Positions 51,101 to 58,811 of a DNA stretch of 64,000 nt are shown in pieces (the first letter of the stretch is position 1; each line of letters begins with the position of its first letter). Source of the stretch: Planctomycetota bacterium. GTDB lineage: Bacteria; Planctomycetota; Phycisphaerae; Phycisphaerales; Phycisphaeraceae. The notes below the pieces were generated by a model. That model saw only the letters and a program-made list of their open reading frames with translations. It was not told the origin of the DNA and made no database searches. The stretch spans positions 105,409-169,408 of the forward strand of contig JAIOPN010000006.1 of NCBI GenBank assembly GCA_021413865.1, read 5' to 3'. Both the position numbers and the translations under genes were made by a program.

Positions 51101-51875
51101 CAAGGCGCTGAGCTTCAAGGGCAATGCCGGCGCCGCTTCCGCCGGGAACTTCGCCGCGGCCGTCACGCTCACCGGCAACGTGCTGGCCAAGTCCACCCTC
51201 CCCTCCGCGAAGATCGCCGGGTCTATCCTCGGCGGCACCTGGACCCTCTCCGGCCCGGTGGCCTCCATCGCCACGCTGGCGACCGACCCCTCATGGATAT
51301 TGCAGTCCGGCGGCACCGGGCTCGACCTGGCCAAACTCGCCGTCACGCAGGACCTGGGCGGCACGATCGACATCAACTCGCTGGGCAAGGCGACCGTCGG
51401 CGGCAATATCCTCGACGGCACGGACATCACGCTCCGCCGTACTTTCGACGCGCTGACGCCCAAGGTGCTGGCGCTCTCGGGCCTGGCGGTCAAGGGCGCG
51501 ATCAACGGGCTGACGCTCCGCGCCGTGGGCGGCATCGGCGCGGTCAGCGCCGCCTCCATCACCGGCAGCGACATCTACGCCGGCCTTGCGCTGGGCTTCA
51601 CGGGCCTGCCCGATCAGTTGAGCGACCTCGCCACGCCGACCGCCCCGCTGGCGTCGCTCACGACCGCGGCCTTCGCCGACACGCGCGTCGCCTCGGGCGT
51701 CATCGGTACGCTCGCGCTGGGCACGATCGACACCACCAACGGCAGCGCCGTCCTGGGCGTCGCGGGCGACTCCATCGCCAAGTTCACCGGTATCGGCTCG
51801 GCCGGCGCGATCACCCTCCCGCTCGACGGCGAGGCGGTCATCGACGGCGATTTTATTCTCCGCCTTTTGGTGTGA
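48147..51875 (+). CDS. Giant secreted protein with planctomycete extracellular motif, repeats and a CARDB domain
   Basis: The 1,242-residue protein has a basic N-terminus (KNAGRRNARRRKQ) and the motif VTWFEPCEPRLHMTS, a variant of the FEPLEPRxLLS segment that opens many large planctomycete proteins. Residues ~50-540 have about five propeller-like repeats with VAxDxxGDFVVAW. Residues ~550-680 look like a CARDB adhesion domain (PGDVIDVVITVDNLGNQAV; DDLLVEKDETNNT). The last ~500 residues are a Gly/Ala/Thr/Ser-rich repeat region (GSLSDAAWLITGAVGSVAVT) like a beta-solenoid. It is probably a cell-surface or secreted adhesin. ATG 48147 follows AGGAATCCAGG; the open frame upstream overlaps the previous gene and is not coding. 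Confidence 0.8.
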   Translation: MKNAGRRNARRRKQGARPASPARRVNRDGVTWFEPCEPRLHMTSVPTPIGSPTQVNISTLDSGTHMAMAAIPGGGHILAYTNSGGTILVRRYDAQGTAIGVETQVNPNLPSPGTTPSIAADDAGDFVVAWTGADSGQGRDVFAQRFNANGTVNGSAFVVNTTTAGDQFSPSVAMDSAGDFVVAWNEAGSGTLPVTQVTPKRTTQYFDEYLNRVVTSVEQDRSSYTYQASTQSDRVMARRFSAAGSGGSELRVDASSSDSKKVLDADSPAVAMDPTGDFVIAWVGHAKAVVSANIPAQTYIHYGYSYGGAYDYTPRKIKLQDVTEAFTQQVIGTATETVMARRFAADVTPGPLTTVDSRDAKPLIPSRGDAQVENLVRTESADVAMDLTGNFVVGWHVSNYKYTAPSSSNSYFYSIDATGDQLFYRRFNTASAAQGAAAGVLPASYPSSIFSDMHVASDRGGNFTVSWIAKDLSYGDNYDLAVDMQARRFNAAGKAIESAFNVATFNVGNSADAAVDILSTGNLLFAWTPANPISSANTDVFFQQFEPPKPDLTGRITSVTLKGVNVDSDTPLIPGDVIDVVITVDNLGNQAVTDPLPIRFYTSADQTYSPDTDTFLADAAIAKPALTESDGATPSKQYTIKLTIPTDAATGSFFLVAKIDPDDLLVEKDETNNTMASGSAALVTLSFGDFGTRTGVPITFTTSDGTVVTCKLSGGGGATLTALGGFYDVVLFGSTAKSVITITTKKGENHLIIRNITIGEAGGPAPEPLKLKSLAAAPGGGDAAPDSSALGKLVAKTARLIGSLSAPNGIGAITLEQVDSGAAIDIGAGADPTTPVTLAFNLVEDAKITSAHPIKSLTVTKWSRSDSADSFVHAPSIGTLSAKGDKKFAVPGDFEADLTLDDGGAKTLNSAKIAGSLSDAAWLITGAVGSVAVTGDVDDFTLNSSTLIKSFKAASIKNAAIVAGTDAGSITAFDWLAGSLTAQTAKALSFKGNAGAASAGNFAAAVTLTGNVLAKSTLPSAKIAGSILGGTWTLSGPVASIATLATDPSWILQSGGTGLDLAKLAVTQDLGGTIDINSLGKATVGGNILDGTDITLRRTFDALTPKVLALSGLAVKGAINGLTLRAVGGIGAVSAASITGSDIYAGLALGFTGLPDQLSDLATPTAPLASLTTAAFADTRVASGVIGTLALGTIDTTNGSAVLGVAGDSIAKFTGIGSAGAITLPLDGEAVIDGDFILRLLV

Positions 51876-51965
51876 TGCACGTCACCCGGCATACTCGTTG
51901 AGATCAGCCACCCTCTGAGGCGGGCACTGCCCGACCGTCACGCCACCGCGATTGAAAGCCGCGCC

Positions 51966-53132
51966 ATGTTCCAAATCGATACGTCGATCCCCTGGCACGA
52001 GCACTTCGTGAAATACGGCTTCGCGGTGCTGCGCGACCAGGTTGACCGCGCCTGGGCTAAGCAGGCGCTCGAGCGCGTGCGCGACCACACCATCGGCGTG
52101 GGCCGCGACCTGCCCTTCGAGCAGTGGACCACCAGGAACGTCCGGCTCGACGACACCAAACCCGTCCCCGGCGACCCGCTGCTCGACTCCGTGTACGACC
52201 AGCCCAAGCTGCGTGACATCATGACCACCCTCTACGGCACGCCCGAGGTCGGCGCGCCCACCGGGTGGAACGGCCAGCGCGCCTACGGCATCTTCCTCAC
52301 CCCTTTCGACCCCGACGTCAAACCCGTCCAACTCTGGGGCGGGCACATCGACTTCGGCGGAAACCTCATCCCGCTCTTCGGCAACGCCTTCGTCATGCAG
52401 GTCGCCCTCCACGACACCGAGCCGCACGGCGGGAACATCACCATCACGCCCGGCTCGCACAAGCTCGTGCAGAAACGCGCCATCGACGACAGGCTCACGC
52501 AGTACCCGTACGACTTCGAGGACTTCCCCTTCACCGAGCCCTACGAGTTCGTCGCCAGGGCGGGCGACGTGCTGCTCATGCACCACCTGAGTTTTCACAC
52601 CGGCAACCCCTGCTGCGGCGCGACACGCAGGCCGCGCATCGCGCTGCACTGCCAGGTGCAGCGCACGACGTTTCTCACCCGTGCCGACCCGAACGACGCA
52701 ACCAATCCGCCCTGGGTGCGCAGCTTCACCCTCAACGGATTCATCGAAGACCCCGACGACGAGCAGCGCTACATCCGTTTCTGCGACGCGAAAAAAGCGT
52801 TGTGGGGCGTCTGGACCGGCGATGGCGGCAAGACGCGCTACAAAATCTACACCTTCTTCGACGGTTCCCTCCGCATTACGTTCCGCGAGGAGGGTGTCCC
52901 GGACCGCATCAGCATGAAGGCCCGGTTCGACGGCCGCCGGTTGACGTTCAGCGAGTCGATCCCCGCGGACTACGACAAGGACACCCTTGTCACGCCGTGG
53001 CCCGCGACGACGCTCGAACTCGACCCCGGCGACGCGGAGCACCTCCGCATCGGCGTGCGCGCCGCCGACGGGAGCGAGTCTCATCGCGTCCTCCGCCGTA
53101 CGGAAGCGGTCACGACGAGACAGAGTGTCTGA
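51966..53132 (+). CDS. PhyH-family dioxygenase with C-terminal extension (copy 2)
   Basis: The 388-residue protein has a PhyH jelly-roll core (about 1-235) with iron ligands H127-I-D129 (GGHIDFGG) and H211 (LSFHTGNPCCG), and an Arg in RRPRIALHCQVQR. The remaining ~150 residues (GVWTGDGGKTRYKIYTFFDG onward) form a separate beta domain not seen in the other two copies. The substrate is unknown. It opens the same-strand cluster of four further genes up to 58.7 kb; the gap to the SGNH gene is 52 bases. Confidence 0.82.
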   Translation: MFQIDTSIPWHEHFVKYGFAVLRDQVDRAWAKQALERVRDHTIGVGRDLPFEQWTTRNVRLDDTKPVPGDPLLDSVYDQPKLRDIMTTLYGTPEVGAPTGWNGQRAYGIFLTPFDPDVKPVQLWGGHIDFGGNLIPLFGNAFVMQVALHDTEPHGGNITITPGSHKLVQKRAIDDRLTQYPYDFEDFPFTEPYEFVARAGDVLLMHHLSFHTGNPCCGATRRPRIALHCQVQRTTFLTRADPNDATNPPWVRSFTLNGFIEDPDDEQRYIRFCDAKKALWGVWTGDGGKTRYKIYTFFDGSLRITFREEGVPDRISMKARFDGRRLTFSESIPADYDKDTLVTPWPATTLELDPGDAEHLRIGVRAADGSESHRVLRRTEAVTTRQSV

Positions 53133-53184
53133 GGCCGCCTTGCCCGTCGGCCGACATGATTTCATTGATTGAAAGCACGCCCCG

Positions 53185-54276
53185 ATGAGCCAATCACCGT
53201 TGCCCCTTTTTGTCACCCGCCGCGGGCTGCCGAGCGTCGCGCGAAAGCTCGAAGCCGGTGGGCCGGTCAACATTGCCTACTTCGGCGGCTCGATCACGCA
53301 GGCGGAGGGCTACCGGGCGCTGACGACGGCGTGGATCGCCGGCCGGTACCCGCGCGCGACGGTCAACGAGATCAACGCCGCGATCGGCGGCACGGGGAGC
53401 GACCTGGGCGCGTTCCGTCTGAGGCAGGACGTGCTGCGCCACCGCCCGGACCTGATGTTCGTCGAGTACTCCGTCAACGACAGCGGCGAGGGGCACGACG
53501 TCACCGCGGCGGTCGAGGGCATCGTCCGCCGCACGCGGCGCGACCTGCCGGGGTGCGACATCGCTTTCGTTTACACGCTCGCGCAAGGCGTGCTGGAGGA
53601 CCTCCGCGCCGACCGCCTGCCCGCCGCGGCGCGGCGGCACGAGCCGGTGGCGGAACACTACGGCCTGCCCTCGATCAACGTGGCCGTGGACGTCGCCCGC
53701 CGGTTGGATCGGGGAGAGCTGGCGTGGACGGACTTCTCTCACGATAGCTGCCACCCCAGCCCGCGCGGCCACGGGTTGTATGCCCAGACGATGGCCGAGG
53801 CGCTCGGCGAGGCATTCGCCGTTGCTCCCGCCGCGGCCGGCACGGTTCCCGCGCCGCTGACGCCCGACCCGTGGGAGCATGGCGACATGCTCACCATCGA
53901 CCCGAAGGTTCACCGGTTTGAGGGTTGGGAGTATCAACCGATGGTCAACCGCGGCGGGTGGGAATGTTTCGACGGCGTGCTCGCGTCGCAGACCCCCGGG
54001 CACGACGCGGTCTTCGATTTTCACGGCACGGTGGTCGGTCTCTATTACCACCTGGGCCCCGAGACCGGCGACCTGCTCTGGTCGGTGGACGATGCGCCCC
54101 TCGCGCCGCGCCGGGTCTTCGATTCTTACGCACCGAAATTCTGGCGTCCGCAATCCTGTGTGCTGACCGAGGGCCTCCGGCCCGGACCGCACCGCCTGCG
54201 GCTGCGGGTCGGCCCCGAGCGCGACCCGAGTTCCACGGGGAGCTGGGCGAGGATTGCGCACGTTTTGTACCGCTGA
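53185..54276 (+). CDS. SGNH hydrolase with C-terminal beta domain
   Basis: The 363-residue protein has the SGNH blocks YFGGSITQAEGY (nucleophile Ser), IGGTGSD, EYSVNDSGEG (Asn) and DSCHPSPRGHGLYA (Asp-x-x-His). Residues ~230-363 form an all-beta module (DAVFDFHGTVVGLYYHLGP; PHRLRLRVGPERDPS) of the kind attached to carbohydrate esterases, so removal of acyl groups from a glycan is plausible. No signal peptide is evident. It lies 52 bases after a PhyH gene and 73 bases before a BNR gene. Confidence 0.82.
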   Translation: MSQSPLPLFVTRRGLPSVARKLEAGGPVNIAYFGGSITQAEGYRALTTAWIAGRYPRATVNEINAAIGGTGSDLGAFRLRQDVLRHRPDLMFVEYSVNDSGEGHDVTAAVEGIVRRTRRDLPGCDIAFVYTLAQGVLEDLRADRLPAAARRHEPVAEHYGLPSINVAVDVARRLDRGELAWTDFSHDSCHPSPRGHGLYAQTMAEALGEAFAVAPAAAGTVPAPLTPDPWEHGDMLTIDPKVHRFEGWEYQPMVNRGGWECFDGVLASQTPGHDAVFDFHGTVVGLYYHLGPETGDLLWSVDDAPLAPRRVFDSYAPKFWRPQSCVLTEGLRPGPHRLRLRVGPERDPSSTGSWARIAHVLYR

Positions 54277-54349
54277 TCTGACAACACGCCGCCATCGAGC
54301 CGTTACGCGGTGTGGAGCAAGTCCCCGATTCATAAGGAAAAGCACGACC

Positions 54350-55405
54350 ATGCCAAGCGCCCCAACGATCCTCCGCCAGGTGGACCTCTGGTTCGACCCC
54401 GCGATGTACACCGCCTTCCCGCACGTCATCCGCCTTGATGGCGATGAGCTTCTGATGAGTTTCCGCCAGGCGCCGGCGACGAGCATGATCCACCACACGC
54501 ACCCCCGCTCGATCATCACCGTCGCGCGGTCGTACGACCTGGGCGAGACGTGGGACATGGCCAACGCGACGCAGGCCGCGGCCGGCGGCGGGCAGGAACT
54601 TGGTCTGCTCCACCTGGGCAAGGGGCGGGTCGTCGGCGCGCTGGCGTGGCACAACGTGGTTCACGAGCGCGAGCAGCAGCGCACCGGTTTGAACAACGCG
54701 GAGGGTGAGTACCGCTACGGCACGTCGGGCACGCTCTGGGCGTGGAGCGACGACTGGGGCCTCTCCTGGCCGACGCACCAGACGCGCTTCCTCGGCGCCG
54801 GCTCGATGCCCTGCGCCGCGCCGATCCGCTTGTACGACGGCGCGCTGCTCTGTCCCGCGTATGCGTTCGACGGCTCGGCGGCGACGATGGACTCGATCGC
54901 CTACCGATCCGCCGACGGCGGAGCGAATTGGAGCAGGCCCGTCGTCGTGGCGGCGCACCACGCCGGCGGCGGCATGTGTGAGCCTTCCGTCGTTGAGACC
55001 GCGCCCGGGAAGCTCCGCGCCCTCCACCGCGCGGAGACGAGCTCGTGGGACCTCACCCGCGCATTCTGGTCCAACCGATCCAATGACAACGGCGCGACAT
55101 GGTCCGCCCCGCGTCCCACCGGCATCCAGAGCGGCGCGTGCCCCCGCCTCTTCAACCTCGCCGACGGCCGTCTGCTCCTGACCTTCGGCCGCCGCTTCGC
55201 CCCCTGCGGAATCTACGCGGCCGTTAGCGACGACGGCGGAGAAACCTGGCCGCACGGCCCGTGGCTCCTGCGTCCCTCCCCCGACTCCGACCAGGGCTAC
55301 ACGTCCACCGTCGAGCTCTCCCCCGGCAATCTCCTGACCGTTTCCTACGGCCGCAACCCCGTGCACGTCGCCGGCATCATCGGCACGCACTGGCGTCTCC
55401 CGTAA
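54350..55405 (+). CDS. Sialidase-like BNR-repeat protein (second copy)
   Basis: The 351-residue protein has Asp-box-like repeats (ARSYDLGETWDMA, SDDWGLSWPTH, SADGGANWSRP, SNDNGATWSAP, SDDGGETWPHG), consistent with a six-bladed propeller. The family label in databases is usually exo-alpha-sialidase or BNR; activity is not shown by the sequence alone. It shares the fold but little sequence with the gene at 35755. ATG 54350 follows AAGGAAAA. Confidence 0.78.
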   Translation: MPSAPTILRQVDLWFDPAMYTAFPHVIRLDGDELLMSFRQAPATSMIHHTHPRSIITVARSYDLGETWDMANATQAAAGGGQELGLLHLGKGRVVGALAWHNVVHEREQQRTGLNNAEGEYRYGTSGTLWAWSDDWGLSWPTHQTRFLGAGSMPCAAPIRLYDGALLCPAYAFDGSAATMDSIAYRSADGGANWSRPVVVAAHHAGGGMCEPSVVETAPGKLRALHRAETSSWDLTRAFWSNRSNDNGATWSAPRPTGIQSGACPRLFNLADGRLLLTFGRRFAPCGIYAAVSDDGGETWPHGPWLLRPSPDSDQGYTSTVELSPGNLLTVSYGRNPVHVAGIIGTHWRLP

Positions 55406-55478
55406 TCACCGCTCACATGACCCGGCTGATAGCATGAGGTCTGTGCCTGGCATTCATTGCCCGCACCGGAGCAACGCG

Positions 55479-56360
55479 ATGAACCCGCCGATCGTTACCG
55501 CCGGCATGGATGAATACGAGATCGATTACCTCTTCGACCTCCACGGCTATCTCATCCTGAAAAACGCCGTGCCGCGTGAAGACGTCGCGCAGATGAACAA
55601 GTGGGTGGACGACCACTGGGAGTATGTGACGAACCCCGGGCAGCGTTTCGGCCCCACCGCCGGCGGGCAGTGGATCGGCAACGTGGAGACGCACACCTAC
55701 TCAGGCGAGGATGGGTGCAACTTCCAGAACATCGCCGAGGCCGGCGGCGTTTTCCAGCGGCTCATCGACTACCCCGCGTGGATCGGCCACATCCGCCGCT
55801 ATCTCAACCCGCAGAACGGCGTGACCATCCACGAGAACCTGCTCAACATCCGCGGCAAGGGCGGGTACATCGGCATCCACGGCGGCGGGCACATCCCGTA
55901 CAGCTATCTGACCTTCCGCCAGCCCAACACCGCCGAGTGGATGGTCGGCCAGATCAACGTCATCACCGCGCTGCGTGACATCGGCCCGGGCGACGGGCCC
56001 ACGACGCTCATCCCCGGCAGCCACAAGTCCGCCATGCCGCACCCCGCCCTGCGTGACCCCAAAGGCGGCAACACCGTTTACCGCAGCGACAAGGCCGCGG
56101 GGCTTGCGCGCGGCATGGTCGAGGTTTACGCCGAGGCGGGCGATGTCGTCATGTTCACCGACACGGTCACGCACGGCTCGGCGGAGCGCACCAGCGAGGG
56201 CTACCGCCGCATGGTCCTGTATCGCTACTCACCGCGCTGGATACGGACGCGGTTCAATTACCAGCCGTCCGCCGAGTTTCTGGCCGGGTTGACCAGGGAG
56301 CAGCGCGAGATCATCGAGCCGATCGCGCCGCGATGGAACCCGGCGGCAGCCGGCCGGTAG
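55479..56360 (+). CDS. PhyH-family dioxygenase with an HxG in place of HxD (copy 3)
   Basis: The 293-residue protein has the PhyH fold, with LHGYLILKNAVPREDVAQMN near the start and GPTTLIPGSHKS in the core. Where copies 1 and 2 have His-x-Asp, this one reads GYIGIHGGGHIPYS, that is H134-G-G136. The distal ligand H232 (DTVTHGSAERT) and an Arg in RRMVLYRYSPRW are kept. Loss of the carboxylate ligand is known in Fe/2OG halogenases; it may also mark a changed or inactive enzyme. ATG 55479 is preferred over ATG 55434; TAGCAT at 55430-55435 is a likely -10. Confidence 0.8.
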   Translation: MNPPIVTAGMDEYEIDYLFDLHGYLILKNAVPREDVAQMNKWVDDHWEYVTNPGQRFGPTAGGQWIGNVETHTYSGEDGCNFQNIAEAGGVFQRLIDYPAWIGHIRRYLNPQNGVTIHENLLNIRGKGGYIGIHGGGHIPYSYLTFRQPNTAEWMVGQINVITALRDIGPGDGPTTLIPGSHKSAMPHPALRDPKGGNTVYRSDKAAGLARGMVEVYAEAGDVVMFTDTVTHGSAERTSEGYRRMVLYRYSPRWIRTRFNYQPSAEFLAGLTREQREIIEPIAPRWNPAAAGR

Positions 56361-56389
56361 TTTGTTTCTCCGACGACAGGGAATCATCA

Positions 56390-58699
56390 ATGGCCAGCGA
56401 GCCGGAGCGTTCGGTCGGAAAAACATCGCGCCTTCTCGCGGTCGCGGCGCTGTTGTTCGTTTTCTTCGCTACCGGCTGCGCCCCGACCGCGGGGAGCGGT
56501 GTGAACACCGCCGATGCTCAACCGGCGCCGGCGGTGAAGGCCGTGATGTTCCCCGACCTGATCACGCCCAAGTCCTACCCCGACGCGCTGCAGCGGCCGG
56601 ATTACGACCCGCTCGGCCTGATCCCGCGTGAGCTGCCGGCCCGGCCGCGCGTGTTCACGACCACCGCCCGGCTCAGGCGCGCCGCCGCACGGGTCGCCGC
56701 GGGCAGCCCGATCGACGTTGCCTGCCTGTCGAACCTGATCTCCAGGTGCCGGCTGACCGATCCGCTGCCCGATCCGGCGTCGGCGACGCAGTCCGGCGTC
56801 ACGGCGCTGCGGAACGCGGTGGCTTACGCGCTCACGGGCAGGCCGGCGCACCGGGAACGGGCGCTGGCGCTCATGCGGCTTATTGCGGAGGGCGTGCCGA
56901 AGGTTGCGTGGACCGGCTTCGAGAGCGAAACCATCACGATGCTGGCCGGGACGTACGACCTGCTGGCCGCCGAGCCGCTTGATCCCGCGGACGACCGCCT
57001 GTTCCGGGAAATGCTCGGGGCGTTCCCCGCGATCATCGACCGCATGCCGCACCGCCGATGCAACAACCACAACGCCTACGCCATCTCGGCGCGGCTCGCG
57101 GTGGGGCTTGCGCTGGACGACCGTCAGACGATCCATGATGCGCTCTACGGCTGCGGGCGCGGCGGCAACTGGCGCTACGGCCTGGTCCACCTGCTGCGGC
57201 ACGACTTCCTCGCCGACGGCATGCAGTGGGAAGGCTCGATGAGCTACCACATGCTGGTGCTCTGCGCGTTGAGTGAGACGCTCACCATGCTGGAAAACGT
57301 CGGCGTCGATCTCTGGCGGCGCGAGCTGCCGAGCCTGATGCAGAACGACGGCACCGACGAGCACCGGGACTGGGGGCCCAAGGGAACCAGGTGCATCCGC
57401 GCGGCCTACGACGCATTTTTCTACCAGGCGTTCAGCAACGGCGACTACAGCCTGCTGCACGACCAGATCATGGGCAATTTCCTGGGTGCGGGGGCATGGG
57501 GGCCGATCCTCAACAAGGCCTACGAGGTGTACGGCGACCCGCGCTACGCGTGGCTGCTCAACCGCATCGACCAGACGTTTGGGAGGACGCGCAGCAGCGA
57601 CGGGGCGATGGTGCCGGTCTGGTTCATCGGCGGGCAGGGCGACCTGGAGTGGGTCCGCCTGGAGAGCCGCGACATCCCGGCGGGGCATTTTTCCTTCGCC
57701 GACGACGCGAAAATCTCGCTGACGGGGAAACACGTCAACGGTTGCTCGCTCTTTCCCGCGTACGGTTCGGCGGTGCTGCGCGCCGACCCGCGGCGCGAGG
57801 ATTCACCGGCGGTGAGCCTCTACTTCGGCACGCACAACGCCGGGCACCGCTCGCCGGCGGCGCTGCACATGGAGGTCCACGCCGGCGGCAAACGGGTCAC
57901 CGACGCGCCGCACCACTCCGGCCTGGCGTACGACGACCCCAACTATCTCAAGTGGGTCCGCAGCACCATCGCCCACAACACCGTCACCGTGGACGAACGC
58001 CCGATGTTCCCCTACGACTTCGAGACCGATTCCATCTGGGAGACGGACCTCTGGCGGGACTCGATCTCCGATGGCGAGTTAGTCAGTTTTCAACCCGAGG
58101 CGTCGTTTAAGGCGGTGCGCGCGAGCAACGACAACGTGTACCCCGGCGTCAAGCTCGACCGCACGGTGGTGTTGACCGGCTCGATGCTGATCGACGTGTT
58201 CCGTGTGACCAGCCAAGCGCCGCACAGCTACGACTGGGCGGTCCACTGCCACGGCGAGATTCCCAAGCCGGCCGGCGCCGAAGCGGCGGTGCTCGGGCGG
58301 CAGCGCGGGTATCGGCACCTGTCGCAGGCGTGGCAACACCCGACGCGCAAGGGCTGGGTGGACCTGCCGCTCAGGGCGGGTGAACTGCCGGTGAACCTGC
58401 GCGTGCTCCTGCCCGGCGGCGCGTCGTCGCTGGTGGTTGCAAGCGACCCGCCGGTGGACGGCAACGTCCCGATCGGTGAGTTCGTCCACGCCGAGCCGCG
58501 CACGGCCATCCTGGTCCGATCACGGGCGGCGTCGGCGCTGTTCGTGTCGGTCTGGTCGTTCGGCGCCAAGGTGGAGGCAACGCTCGCGGCCGGCGCGGCG
58601 GATGGCGATGTTGTGGTTGTTACGAGCGAAAACGGCCGGGCGACCCGCTGGTCCCTCCCGCTGGCGGGTCCGGTTCAGGCAACGGGCCAGTCCAAATAG
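56390..58699 (+). CDS. Heparinase II/III-like lipoprotein (putative polysaccharide lyase)
   Basis: The 769-residue protein has a lipoprotein signal (LLFVFFATGC, Cys about 29). An alpha/alpha-barrel domain follows (about 60-430, with RRCNNHNAYAISARLAVGLA, and EGSMSYHMLVLCALSETLTM carrying the Tyr-His pair), then a C-terminal beta-sandwich (LYFGTHNAGHRSPAALHMEV; VRSTIAHNTVTVDERPMF). This layout is that of heparinase II/III-like lyases of acidic polysaccharides. The substrate is unknown. GGG precedes ATG 56390. It ends the plus-strand cluster and is convergent with the symporter gene. Confidence 0.85.
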   Translation: MASEPERSVGKTSRLLAVAALLFVFFATGCAPTAGSGVNTADAQPAPAVKAVMFPDLITPKSYPDALQRPDYDPLGLIPRELPARPRVFTTTARLRRAAARVAAGSPIDVACLSNLISRCRLTDPLPDPASATQSGVTALRNAVAYALTGRPAHRERALALMRLIAEGVPKVAWTGFESETITMLAGTYDLLAAEPLDPADDRLFREMLGAFPAIIDRMPHRRCNNHNAYAISARLAVGLALDDRQTIHDALYGCGRGGNWRYGLVHLLRHDFLADGMQWEGSMSYHMLVLCALSETLTMLENVGVDLWRRELPSLMQNDGTDEHRDWGPKGTRCIRAAYDAFFYQAFSNGDYSLLHDQIMGNFLGAGAWGPILNKAYEVYGDPRYAWLLNRIDQTFGRTRSSDGAMVPVWFIGGQGDLEWVRLESRDIPAGHFSFADDAKISLTGKHVNGCSLFPAYGSAVLRADPRREDSPAVSLYFGTHNAGHRSPAALHMEVHAGGKRVTDAPHHSGLAYDDPNYLKWVRSTIAHNTVTVDERPMFPYDFETDSIWETDLWRDSISDGELVSFQPEASFKAVRASNDNVYPGVKLDRTVVLTGSMLIDVFRVTSQAPHSYDWAVHCHGEIPKPAGAEAAVLGRQRGYRHLSQAWQHPTRKGWVDLPLRAGELPVNLRVLLPGGASSLVVASDPPVDGNVPIGEFVHAEPRTAILVRSRAASALFVSVWSFGAKVEATLAAGAADGDVVVVTSENGRATRWSLPLAGPVQATGQSK

Positions 58700-58811
58700 A
58701 GGGAACCGCCCCTTGATACTGAGCCAAGCCTGATGCTGAGGTCTTCCGAAGCGTCGAGGTCCGGATTTCCGCACCGGGGGGGGGCGACGGAAGACCCCGC
58801 CCTTCGCGGAT

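Noticed and set aside
58700-58811. Convergent gap with a run of nine G residues
   Set aside because: No clear stem-loop with a T run was found, and the G run may be a sequencing-prone homopolymer. Nothing is called here.
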